Shown here one piece after another: positions 1 through 6,096 of a stretch of 14,735 nt of DNA. Numbering within the stretch: the stretch's first letter is position 1; the number at the start of each line of letters is the position of its first letter. The notes beneath the pieces were generated by a model. It worked only from the letters and a program-made list of their open reading frames with translations, searched no databases and was not told where the DNA came from. The translations under genes were made by a program, and so were the position numbers. The stretch is from an uncultured Oscillospiraceae bacterium (GTDB taxonomy: Bacteria > Bacillota > Clostridia > Oscillospirales > Oscillospiraceae): contig CAKUJN010000052.1 of NCBI GenBank assembly GCA_934661735.1, positions 1 to 14,735 on the forward strand, written 5' to 3'.

Positions 1-150
1 GTGCACCCGCAAGGGGTGGGCCGCATCCGTAGCGCTCCTTCGTCGCTGACGGCTGCGCTCGCCATCGGCCCCTACAGAGTGCTGTGCAGAATCGTCTGCG
101 GCGCGACGGCTACGGCCTCGCCGCAAATTCGGCACCTCCGGTGCCAACCG
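1..150. other. Structured non-coding segment, no gene supported
   Basis: No open frame here has a ribosome binding site or credible composition. The long plus-strand frame that crosses it is the antisense shadow of the gene at 190-1182. The stretch is rich in complementary pairs: CACCC/GGGTG near its left end, GGGCCG (18-23) with CGGCCC (66-71), AGCGC (31-35) with GCGCT (55-59), and GGCACC/GGTGCC (131-145). It could be the end of a dispersed intergenic repeat, a structured RNA, or chance pairing in GC-rich DNA. I do not recognise it as a tRNA or a known riboswitch. Confidence 0.3.
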
Positions 151-153
151 GAC

Positions 154-187
154 AAAAAGGACCCGCCGCAGCGCGGCAGGTCCTTTT
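154..187 (-). terminator. Rho-independent terminator of the cysteine-rich protein gene
   Basis: An 11-bp stem with one non-Watson-Crick position (159-169 against 173-183) encloses the loop AGC. On the minus strand it is followed by five T residues (positions 158-154) and starts seven bases after the TGA of the gene ending at 190. Four T residues on the plus side (184-187) could make it partly bidirectional. Confidence 0.8.
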
Positions 188-189
188 CC

Positions 190-1182
190 TCACCCGATGA
201 ATTCCACCTGCTCCGTGCAGACGAAATAGAACCGGTTTTCCGTGTCGTTGCTCAGAATCAGCGCATTGCCGATTGTCCCCAGCAGCGTCGCCCCGACCAG
301 CAGCAGGTTCCCCGCCGTCAGCGACACGGTGTGCGCCATGCCGCACCGGTCCATCGACGAAAGGATTCCCTTGTTCTCGCAGCACGGCGGCACCGTGCAG
401 GGCTTCGGACGCGGCGGACGGCACGGCTTGCAGGGCGGCGGGCATTTCGGCCGCAGAATCTGCAGCAGGCTCTGCTTTGCCGCCTGATAGTTGTACGCCT
501 GCTGTTCGGCCGTCGTACCGGAGGACTCGAACGCAATCGCGCTCAGCGCGCACAGCGAAACCTCGCTGATGGACAGATTCGGACACGAGCACGCGCCCAG
601 CAGCGGCAAAAACGCGTTCAGCAGCTCCGGCCGGTAGTCCGCGCTGTCCGGATCAATCCGTGCCGCCAGCGCGTTGACCGAATTGATAAAGCCCTGCGCG
701 TCGTCCACGCCGTCCAGATTCTCTCCGATAACGGTAAACAGATTCGCCACCGTCTGCGGCCGGTAATAGGGCGTCGGCCCGTACACCGTGCCGGACACGT
801 CGATCAGCTCGCACGAACACGGCGTAAACCGGTTGAACGAGCCGGTCAGCGTATCGGCCAGATTGTCGTATGTGCCGGTCTGACCGCACGGGCATACCAG
901 ATATGCGCCGATCAGGAAATTATCGGTCAGAAATGCGAAACGGTTAAAGTCGATCAGCGCCGGCAGATCGCCGCTGCAAAGCAGCTGAAGCGCAGCCGCC
1001 AGACTGTCGCGGCACGCGCAGGTCTCTTCGCTCCCCTGCGCACCGCAGACGTTCTCCTCCTCCGTAGCTTCGACCGGCGGGCAGTGGTCCTTCGGCGGCG
1101 GGCAGCAGCTCTGCTGCGTCTGTCCGCAGCCGCATCCGGACTGTGTGCCGGTGGTGGTGTAGTTGCTGAAATTTTGACTCAT
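190..1182 (-). CDS. Cysteine-rich, coat-like protein of unknown function
   Basis: A 330-residue protein with 24 cysteines. The ATG at 1182 is chosen because AAGGAG lies seven bases upstream; the open frame continues further upstream but without a ribosome binding site. The N-terminus has Cys-Gly and Cys-Pro clusters (SGCGCG, SCCPPP). The middle, roughly residues 60-230, looks globular with CxC pairs (CPC, CSC, CSC). A Pro/Cys/Lys-rich linker (KCPPPCKPCRPP) follows. The last ~45 residues alternate hydrophobic and polar in a beta-like pattern. There is no signal peptide. Cysteine-rich proteins of this kind are typical of cross-linked spore coats or exosporium, and a candidate sigma-K promoter lies upstream (1225-1252). 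The coat role is inference; I recognise no named family. It is divergent from the gene at 1357 and is not part of the phage operon. Confidence 0.8.
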   Translation of the reverse strand: MSQNFSNYTTTGTQSGCGCGQTQQSCCPPPKDHCPPVEATEEENVCGAQGSEETCACRDSLAAALQLLCSGDLPALIDFNRFAFLTDNFLIGAYLVCPCGQTGTYDNLADTLTGSFNRFTPCSCELIDVSGTVYGPTPYYRPQTVANLFTVIGENLDGVDDAQGFINSVNALAARIDPDSADYRPELLNAFLPLLGACSCPNLSISEVSLCALSAIAFESSGTTAEQQAYNYQAAKQSLLQILRPKCPPPCKPCRPPRPKPCTVPPCCENKGILSSMDRCGMAHTVSLTAGNLLLVGATLLGTIGNALILSNDTENRFYFVCTEQVEFIG

Positions 1183-1224
1183 GCAATCACTCCTTGGAGC
1201 CGTATTCCATGTATGGCTACACAA

Positions 1225-1252
1225 TACTATATGCCGCCGCCGGACATTGTGT
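1225..1252 (-). promoter_or_regulatory. Candidate sigma-K-type (sporulation) promoter
   Basis: On the minus strand, CATATAGTA (1233-1225) matches the Bacillus sigma-K -10 pattern CATAnnnTA. An AC dinucleotide (1252-1251) lies 17 bases upstream, which fits the sigma-K -35 spacing. The predicted start gives a leader of about 36 bases before the ATG at 1182. TATAGT inside it also resembles a sigma-A -10, but no TTGACA-like box lies 16-18 bases upstream. The motif is short and could be chance; the fit with the cysteine-rich product raises it. Confidence 0.4.
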
Positions 1253-1283
1253 GCCCGCAATCTGCGCAGACGCCCGCGCCGTC

Positions 1284-1312
1284 TTGATTCTTCGCCGCTT
1301 TTGCGGTATCAT
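1284..1312 (+). promoter_or_regulatory. Sigma-A-type promoter for the small membrane protein
   Basis: TTGATT (1284-1289) and TATCAT (1307-1312) are separated by 17 bases. Each hexamer is a near-consensus housekeeping promoter element. They lie 44 bases upstream of the ATG at 1357, with an AGGAGG between. Confidence 0.6.
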
Positions 1313-1356
1313 GGCAGAAAGAACGCGTCGCCCGACGCATACAGGAGGAATGCCGC

Positions 1357-1704
1357 ATGCACAACCGAACCGTCCGCCGCGCCGCCGCGGCCGTCCCGCC
1401 CGCGCTGCTTTTCTGCGCGCATCTGACGCCCGCAGTCTCTGCCGCGTCTGCGCCGGAGACCGCCGAAGCCGCCGCTCCCTCCGCCATTGATCGCCTCGCG
1501 CACCTGCTGGTCCAGGGCGAGCCGCTTCTGTGGATGCTCCCGCTGGCGCTGCTCATCGCGCTGGCCGGCATTTCGATTATCCGTCCGCTGCTCACGCCGC
1601 ATGACAGAACTTCCCGCCGCTTCCGGAAATATGCGCGCTTCCTGCCCGATCTCCCCGACGAAGATTCCGAGGACGCCTCCGGCGAACCCCCCTCCGAGCC
1701 ATAG
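1357..1704 (+). CDS. Small secreted/membrane protein of unknown function
   Basis: A 115-residue protein with AGGAGG eight bases before the ATG and a good promoter upstream, so it is probably real even though no family is recognised. Residues 1-30 look like a signal peptide: basic HNRTVRR, then an Ala/Leu-rich core ending near AVSAA. Residues 31-57 are Ala/Glu-rich and would be extracellular. Residues 58-79 form a strong transmembrane segment. The C-terminal tail starts basic (RTSRRFRKYARF) and ends acidic and Pro-rich. It converges on the phage operon and shares the bidirectional terminator with it. It is shorter and more single-pass than a typical holin, so a lysis role is not supported; it may be an unrelated host gene beside the phage cluster. 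Confidence 0.7.
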   Translation: MHNRTVRRAAAAVPPALLFCAHLTPAVSAASAPETAEAAAPSAIDRLAHLLVQGEPLLWMLPLALLIALAGISIIRPLLTPHDRTSRRFRKYARFLPDLPDEDSEDASGEPPSEP

Positions 1705-1776
1705 CGTGATATGCGATTCATCGCCCCGCCGCCTTTCCGCCCGCGCCGCAGATTCTGTGTCTCCGCTTCCGGCCGC

Positions 1777-1810
1777 AAAACCGTCCCGCCCTCCGGCGGG
1801 ACGGTTTTTT
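1777..1810. terminator. Strong bidirectional terminator closing the phage operon
   Basis: A perfect 10-bp GC-rich stem, CCGTCCCGCC (1781-1790) with GGCGGGACGG (1795-1804), has a 4-base loop. It is flanked by AAAA (1777-1780) and TTTTTT (1805-1810), so it can end transcription in both directions. It serves the plus-strand gene ending at 1704 and the phage operon, whose last stop codon (1809-1811) overlaps the T-tract. Confidence 0.92.
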
Positions 1811-2372
1811 ACGTCTCGCGATAGGTCATCCACCCGTACCACGTCATCTGCCCGACCTCGCGCCACCGCAGCCGGTACGCCTCCGTCTCCCGCCACGTAC
1901 AGTACCGGAACCAGTACAGAATCTCCAGCTGGCACGGCAGAATGTCCTCAATGATGATCTTCATTTCCGCAAAGCGCTCCGGCACGCCCATCACATCCGG
2001 AAAGCTGACGCGGACGCGGTTGACGCCCGTCTCCTCCACGCGGCATGCCGCGCCGCACGCGCTGAGGCACCGGCTCAGCGCCTCCGCGGTAAAGCTGTCC
2101 CCGCCGATCTGCAAAAAGCCCGCGATTGCCGCGCGCCGCGCAGCCGTATCGCGCAACGGTGTGCGTCGGCGGAACAGCGCCTCCATTCTGTCCAGGCCCT
2201 CCGCCTCCGCCGTCAGGACCAGCGTTTCTCTCTGTCCCGCCTGTGCCGCGCCGTCCGCCGTGTCCAGCGCCGCGCCCAGCGCCTGCAATTCGCCCAGTGA
2301 GAAGCTCCCCTCCCGAAAGCTGTATACGCCCAGCGGCAGCAGCAGCCGCACCAGCTCGTTCGCATAGCCCAT
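1809..2372 (-). CDS. xkdU: Baseplate wedge protein, XkdU-like (DUF2313)
   Basis: A 187-residue protein in the position of PBSX XkdU, directly after the baseplate J gene. The family supplies a wedge component that attaches to the J protein in contractile baseplates. The N-terminus (YANELVRLLLPLGVYSF) and the segment KIIIEDILPCQLEILYWF near residue 138-155 match the usual DUF2313 layout, where the domain ends in a helix before ..P.hl.. and a hydrophobic strand. The ATG at 2372 overlaps the upstream stop as TGATG and has GGAGG seven bases before it; a GTG one codon earlier is possible. This is the last gene of the operon. In PBSX, XkdV-type fibre genes and lysis genes follow here; none do in this window. 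Confidence 0.82.
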   Translation of the reverse strand: MGYANELVRLLLPLGVYSFREGSFSLGELQALGAALDTADGAAQAGQRETLVLTAEAEGLDRMEALFRRRTPLRDTAARRAAIAGFLQIGGDSFTAEALSRCLSACGAACRVEETGVNRVRVSFPDVMGVPERFAEMKIIIEDILPCQLEILYWFRYCTWRETEAYRLRWREVGQMTWYGWMTYRET

Positions 2373-3427
2373 CACGCGCCCTCCGTCAGCGTCACCGTAC
2401 CCAGCTGCGGCAGCACCGTGTCCGCCCCCGCCAGATCGCTCTCCGGCGCGCTGAGCACATAGTTCCGGATTTTTCCCGTATCGTACAGCAGCTTTCCAAG
2501 CCTTGCCCGATACACCGACTCACCCAGAAGCCCGCCGCCGAAATACGCCTTCAGCGCCGTCTGCGCCGCAGCCTTCGCCTCTGCAAACGTCGCGCCCTCT
2601 GCCGGCCAGAGCTGCGCCGTCACATCCACACTCTGCGTCTGCGGCGCCATCACCGTCACATCCACCGCAATCTCCCGCACCGCGTCCAGATCGTCCTGAA
2701 TCTCCTGAAGCAGCGCCGCCTCCGGCGCGCCGTCCGCCGCGGCCACCACCACGCCGACCGTTCCGATTCCCTTCCATCGCGGAATCACGCGCACCGCCTC
2801 CACATTCGGATGTGAAAGCGCCCGCAGCTCGTAAAACGCCGCGTTCGCGCCGTTCGGAAGCCGGATGAAGCTGTCCAGAATTCTCGCGCGCAGCGCCTCG
2901 TCGCTCTCCTGACTGCTTCCTCCCGCAAACGCCGCCGGATTCGTCACACCCGCCACGCCGTTCGGCGCGCGCGTCATCCACGTCACCGTCTCCGGCGGCA
3001 CATTTCCGCTCTCGCCCGTCTCCTCGGCCTCTGCCGGAATATCGGCATACAGGCTCCCCGCCGGAATTTTCCCGTCCTGCGTCGTCACAAAGCGCACCAG
3101 TCCCTGCGTCGAGCACACCGTCCCCGCCGCAACCGGCACATCCGCCTCACACGCCGCGTCCAGCCGGAAGCGCAGCTGCCCCACCGCCTTCTTTCCGCCC
3201 TTCCGCACAATCCCGCGCAGCCGCCCGTGCATATCCAGATATTCGCCCGCCGCCGACTGCGGAAAGCTCTGCCGCAGCGCCCAGTCCGCATACGCGTAAA
3301 GCGTCTCAATCTCCGCCGCCGCGGCGTACAGCCGCACCGCCAGATCCGCCGTATCCTCCATCGCAAAGCCGGTTTTCTCCGTAAAAACCGCCAGCATGCT
3401 TTCATAAATTTCCGCCGCCTGCTTCAT
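2372..3427 (-). CDS. xkdT: Baseplate J-like protein, XkdT-like
   Basis: A 351-residue baseplate wedge protein of the gpJ/XkdT family, which surrounds the hub and changes shape to trigger sheath contraction. Family marks are GEYLDMHGRLRGIVRK (61-76), the AAGT turn at about 100-103 before the strand ending VRFVTT, then IPAGSLYADIPAEAEETG and GNVPPETV (121-148), and NPAAFAGGSSQESDEALRARI after residue 160. Length fits the family, which usually runs about 350-400 residues. The ATG overlaps the stop of the upstream gp25-like gene as ATGA. It appears intact. Confidence 0.95.
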   Translation of the reverse strand: MKQAAEIYESMLAVFTEKTGFAMEDTADLAVRLYAAAAEIETLYAYADWALRQSFPQSAAGEYLDMHGRLRGIVRKGGKKAVGQLRFRLDAACEADVPVAAGTVCSTQGLVRFVTTQDGKIPAGSLYADIPAEAEETGESGNVPPETVTWMTRAPNGVAGVTNPAAFAGGSSQESDEALRARILDSFIRLPNGANAAFYELRALSHPNVEAVRVIPRWKGIGTVGVVVAAADGAPEAALLQEIQDDLDAVREIAVDVTVMAPQTQSVDVTAQLWPAEGATFAEAKAAAQTALKAYFGGGLLGESVYRARLGKLLYDTGKIRNYVLSAPESDLAGADTVLPQLGTVTLTEGA

Positions 3428-3768
3428 ACCGTCACCTCCGCCGTCACTTCTCCTCCCTCATACTGCAGCTCCACCTCCACGCGTACCTGTCCGTCCGAAA
3501 CGCCCCGCACCCGCGCGCCGCACACGCGCAGCCCCGTTCCCTCCAGCGCCTGCGCCGCGTACAGTCCTGCCGCCGCGCTCTGTCCGGAGGGCTTTTCGCC
3601 GCTCAGCTCACGCAGCCGGCTTCCCAGCTCCGGCAGGAACGGAAAGCTTCCTCTCCTGCACGTCAGACGGAACAGCGCCCTCGCCAGAAGCGCCTGCTCT
3701 GCCTGTAACCGCACAAATCCGCCGAAGCCATCCGGTACATAATCCCCGTTCCGCAGCAGATTTTCCAT
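3424..3768 (-). CDS. Baseplate wedge protein, gp25/XkdS-like
   Basis: A 114-residue protein of the gp25/GpW/XkdS type, the small wedge protein joining sheath to baseplate and starting sheath assembly. The marks are a short alpha/beta fold with RRGSFPFLPELGSRLREL near residues 39-56, a variant of the family's GxFPxxPxxGs motif, and C-terminal beta strands with alternating Val/Glu (QVRVEVELQYEGGEVTAEV). The ATG at 3768 overlaps the spike stop codon as TGATG; a GTG one codon upstream is an alternative. The order spike, gp25, J, XkdU is the standard one for contractile baseplates. Confidence 0.82.
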   Translation of the reverse strand: MENLLRNGDYVPDGFGGFVRLQAEQALLARALFRLTCRRGSFPFLPELGSRLRELSGEKPSGQSAAAGLYAAQALEGTGLRVCGARVRGVSDGQVRVEVELQYEGGEVTAEVTV

Positions 3769-4136
3769 CACTCCACCAGCACCTTTCTGCCGTTGACATA
3801 CAGCTCCCCGCTGATGCGCACCTCGCCGCTGATTTCAATCTTCCCGTCGTTTTTCAGATGGATTTCCGCCCTGTCCGAAAAGATTTTTACCTCGCGCGGC
3901 GCAATCTTCGCCCGCTCCTCAAGCTTTCCCGCCACATACAGCTCGTTTCCCCGCACCACCAGCACGCTGTCCGATACGCTCGGCTGCCAGCAGTAGCCGC
4001 CCGGCGCGATGACCCGCGCGCTGCGCTTTTCCGCGTCCGTGACCACCGCGCCGTCCGTGCCGCCGATCGTCACCGTGCCCAGCGTCGCCGGCTCCACCGC
4101 CGGCGTCTCCTGTACAATTCTTCTTGATAACCACAT
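3768..4136 (-). CDS. Small baseplate spike-like protein
   Basis: A 122-residue protein between the XkdQ-like hub and gp25, where PBSX has XkdR and P2/Mu have the gpV/gp45 spike. The first ~85 residues are beta-rich and could form an OB-like barrel (ATLGTVTIGGTDG, later SDSVLVVRGNELYVAG). The last ~40 residues alternate short strands (VKIFSDR, AEIHLKNDG, KIEISGEV, RISGELYVNG), a pattern like the trimeric beta-helix of phage spikes. I see no metal-binding HxH tip. The ATG at 4136 is preceded by GAGGTGAGG. Spike rather than XkdR homologue is inferred from the beta-helix-like tail; it is short for a P2-type spike. Confidence 0.68.
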   Translation of the reverse strand: MWLSRRIVQETPAVEPATLGTVTIGGTDGAVVTDAEKRSARVIAPGGYCWQPSVSDSVLVVRGNELYVAGKLEERAKIAPREVKIFSDRAEIHLKNDGKIEISGEVRISGELYVNGRKVLVE

Positions 4137-4141
4137 CTTCC

Positions 4142-5068
4142 TCACCTCAGCGTCAGCGTGCACAGCATTCCCTTCGCGTCGCAGCAGCTCTCCGCCGCCT
4201 GCACCGTAAAGTCCCCCGAAACGCCCAGCTCCGGCAGCATCACGCTGACCGTATCCAATGGCCGCGCCGTAAACGCGCCCGCCGTTTTGATTTCCAGAAG
4301 CGTCTTATCCCGCGCCGCATCCTCCACGCGCTGCTCGGCCGTCCGCCACGCGGCGCGGATTTTGTCGCCCGTCACGCCGTGTACCTTGACGCAGCTTCCG
4401 CCCTCGCGCACGAATTCCTCGTCCACGCTCACGTGCTGCGCGCCGGTGCGCGTGTCCACCAGAATCTGTCTGGACGACCGCCCGTACCGGCTTTTCAGAA
4501 TCTTTGCCGACACGCACTGCGCCTGCGCCAGGCGCACCGTTTTCCCCGCCGCCCCGCGCCGGAGGACCAGCGTTCCATCCTCCGTAAACCGCGGAAACAC
4601 GTTCGCGCTGTGGCGGCAGTAGCCCGCCAGCGCCTGCCAGCAGCTGTAGCCCGTCTCCACCACGAATTTTTCCACCGGCCCCAGCGCCTCCGCATCAATT
4701 TTCGTCACGCCCCACGGCCGGACATACGCGTTCAGAATATCCTGCATCTGCGCGCTCTGATATTCCGCCGCCCGCACCTGATTGTCCATCAGCGCCGCGG
4801 CCATCCCGCGCCCCGTCACCTCCGTCAGCAGTCCTCTTTCGCCCAGCTGCACCTCATAGTCGTCCACAAGGCCCGTAAAAACCGTTTTCCCGCCGTGCAC
4901 CGCCCGAAAGCCCACCGCCGTTTTCAGCTGCTGCGTCAGCGCCCTTTCGTGGCAGAAGCACACCGAAAAGCTGTCGCACGGGTCCCCGTCCGTATACTTG
5001 AAGCTCCACTGCAAAAACGGCGGCAGCAGCACCGTCCCGCCGCCGTAAAGCGTCAGATACCCCGTCAC
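4142..5068 (-). CDS. xkdQ: Baseplate hub protein, XkdQ-like
   Basis: A 308-residue protein of the XkdQ/gpD group, which forms the central hub ring that closes the tail tube and carries the spike. Supporting features are the N-terminal strand GYLTLYGGGTVLLPPFLQW, the segment VHGGKTVFTGLVDDYEVQL (about residues 76-94), and the following TEVTGRGMAAALMDNQ that is typical of these hubs. The start is the GTG at 5068, which overlaps the stop of the LysM gene as GTGA; the longer upstream frame is the shadow of that gene. There is no independent strong ribosome binding site, so translation is probably coupled. The protein holds several cysteines (CFC, SCC) with no recognised motif. Confidence 0.85.
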   Translation of the reverse strand: MTGYLTLYGGGTVLLPPFLQWSFKYTDGDPCDSFSVCFCHERALTQQLKTAVGFRAVHGGKTVFTGLVDDYEVQLGERGLLTEVTGRGMAAALMDNQVRAAEYQSAQMQDILNAYVRPWGVTKIDAEALGPVEKFVVETGYSCWQALAGYCRHSANVFPRFTEDGTLVLRRGAAGKTVRLAQAQCVSAKILKSRYGRSSRQILVDTRTGAQHVSVDEEFVREGGSCVKVHGVTGDKIRAAWRTAEQRVEDAARDKTLLEIKTAGAFTARPLDTVSVMLPELGVSGDFTVQAAESCCDAKGMLCTLTLR

Positions 5069-5604
5069 TGCACGCGCACCCGCCTTCCCGCCGTCACGCT
5101 GTTGGGATTTGCAATCTCCGGATTCATCGCCAGAAGCTCCGGCATTCCGATTCCATAGCTCCCGCACACATGCCACAGCGTCTGCCCGCTCTGCATGACG
5201 TGATAGCGCCTTGTCCCTGCGGCCACGCCGCTCTGCGCCGCCTGTGCCGTCCCGTCCGCGGGACTGCCCTCGCAGAATTCAAAGCTGTACGCCACATAGT
5301 CCTCACGCGGCTCCTGCGTCAGCCGCAGCTGCGTAAACCACGCCTCCGCGCACTGCCAGACCGGATGCAGCAGCGCCCCCGCGCCGTCCGCGCGGAACAC
5401 CGCCATCAGCTCCAGATAGCGCTCATACGCCCTCGGCCCGAAAAACTCGCCCTCTCCGCGCAGCACCATGCACGTCCTGCCCAGCTCCTGCACCACAAAG
5501 CCGCCCATCGGGATTTTGTGCACCACCGTCTGCCGCTCACAGCTGACGGTATAGGTTCTTGGATTATTCGGCCATGTAAAGCCCTTATACCGCATATTCA
5601 GCAT
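5065..5604 (-). CDS. xkdP: LysM-domain tail/baseplate protein, XkdP-like
   Basis: A 179-residue protein with an N-terminal domain (RYKGFTWPNNPRTYTVSCER, GGFVVQELGRTC) like that of XkdP and gp53-type baseplate proteins, and a C-terminal LysM domain at about residues 134-178 (YHVMQSGQTLW ... ELLAMNPEIANPNSVTAGRRV). LysM binds peptidoglycan or helps the hub hold the cell wall; in PBSX-type phages this protein sits between tape measure and hub. The ATG at 5604 has GGAGG seven bases upstream. It is somewhat shorter than PBSX XkdP but looks whole. The gene immediately upstream is the 162-residue protein in the tape-measure slot. Confidence 0.9.
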   Translation of the reverse strand: MLNMRYKGFTWPNNPRTYTVSCERQTVVHKIPMGGFVVQELGRTCMVLRGEGEFFGPRAYERYLELMAVFRADGAGALLHPVWQCAEAWFTQLRLTQEPREDYVAYSFEFCEGSPADGTAQAAQSGVAAGTRRYHVMQSGQTLWHVCGSYGIGMPELLAMNPEIANPNSVTAGRRVRVQ

Positions 5605-5607
5605 CCG

Positions 5608-6096
5608 TCATCCTCCATACCGCCGCGCGTCGCGCTCAAAATACCGTGAAATCTCCGCCATCGACCGCTGCGTCTGCCGTCCGGCGATGCCGCTTGTCTC
5701 CAGCCGCCGCGTCAGCTCGCCCGTCACGCCCCCGCCGAAGCGGCTTCCCGTCTCCTGCGGTACGCTGACGCTCTGTCCGCGCTGCGTCTGCCATGTCTGT
5801 GCCTGCCGGCGCTCCTCGGCCATTGCCGCCGCGCGCGAGGCCGCGGCCGCCGCGTCCTCCATCCTGCGCCAGAGCGTCTGCTGCGGCTGCTCCGTCTCGC
5901 GGCGCATCACGCCGCCGTCCGCTTCATCTGCCGCCTGCCCCGCCGCGCCGTCCGTCTGCTCCGGATTTTCCGCTCCGTCCCGCGCCTCACGCCTCCGGCG
6001 CGTCAGCAGAAGCTCCCGCAGCGCCATTTCCGTCTGCGTTCCCAGACTTTCCGCCATCTCCGCCTGCTCCAGAAGCAGCGCCTGTACATAATCCAC
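5608..6096 (-). CDS. 162-residue protein in the tape-measure position
   Basis: This gene lies exactly where Xkd-type phages keep the tape measure, between chaperone and LysM protein. Residues 1-38 are predicted helical and Leu/Glu/Arg-rich. Residues 39-72 form an acidic, probably disordered linker (ENPEQTDG, ADEADGG). Residues 73-106 form a second Ala/Glu/Arg helix. The C-terminus is polar and basic, ending SRYFERDARRYGG. There is no transmembrane segment, zinc motif or peptidase motif such as tape measures often have. The GTG start at 6096 has GAGGAG ten bases upstream; the first 110 bases overlap the chaperone frame. It may be a miniature tape measure, or the second half of a frameshifted chaperone (gpT-like) with the tape measure absent or elsewhere. 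Confidence 0.75.
   Translation of the reverse strand: MDYVQALLLEQAEMAESLGTQTEMALRELLLTRRRREARDGAENPEQTDGAAGQAADEADGGVMRRETEQPQQTLWRRMEDAAAAASRAAAMAEERRQAQTWQTQRGQSVSVPQETGSRFGGGVTGELTRRLETSGIAGRQTQRSMAEISRYFERDARRYGG

Noticed and set aside
1225..1242. Sigma-A promoter for the cysteine-rich gene using TATAGT as -10
   Set aside because: No -35-like hexamer lies 16-18 bases upstream and there is no extended -10; the sigma-K reading fits better.
1..1287. A 428-codon open frame on the plus strand
   Set aside because: It is antisense to the cysteine-rich gene at 190-1182, which has a good ribosome binding site, promoter and terminator; the frame has none of these.
1357..1704. Holin of the phage cluster
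   Set aside because: It has a signal peptide plus one membrane segment, is on the opposite strand with its own promoter, and no endolysin is adjacent.
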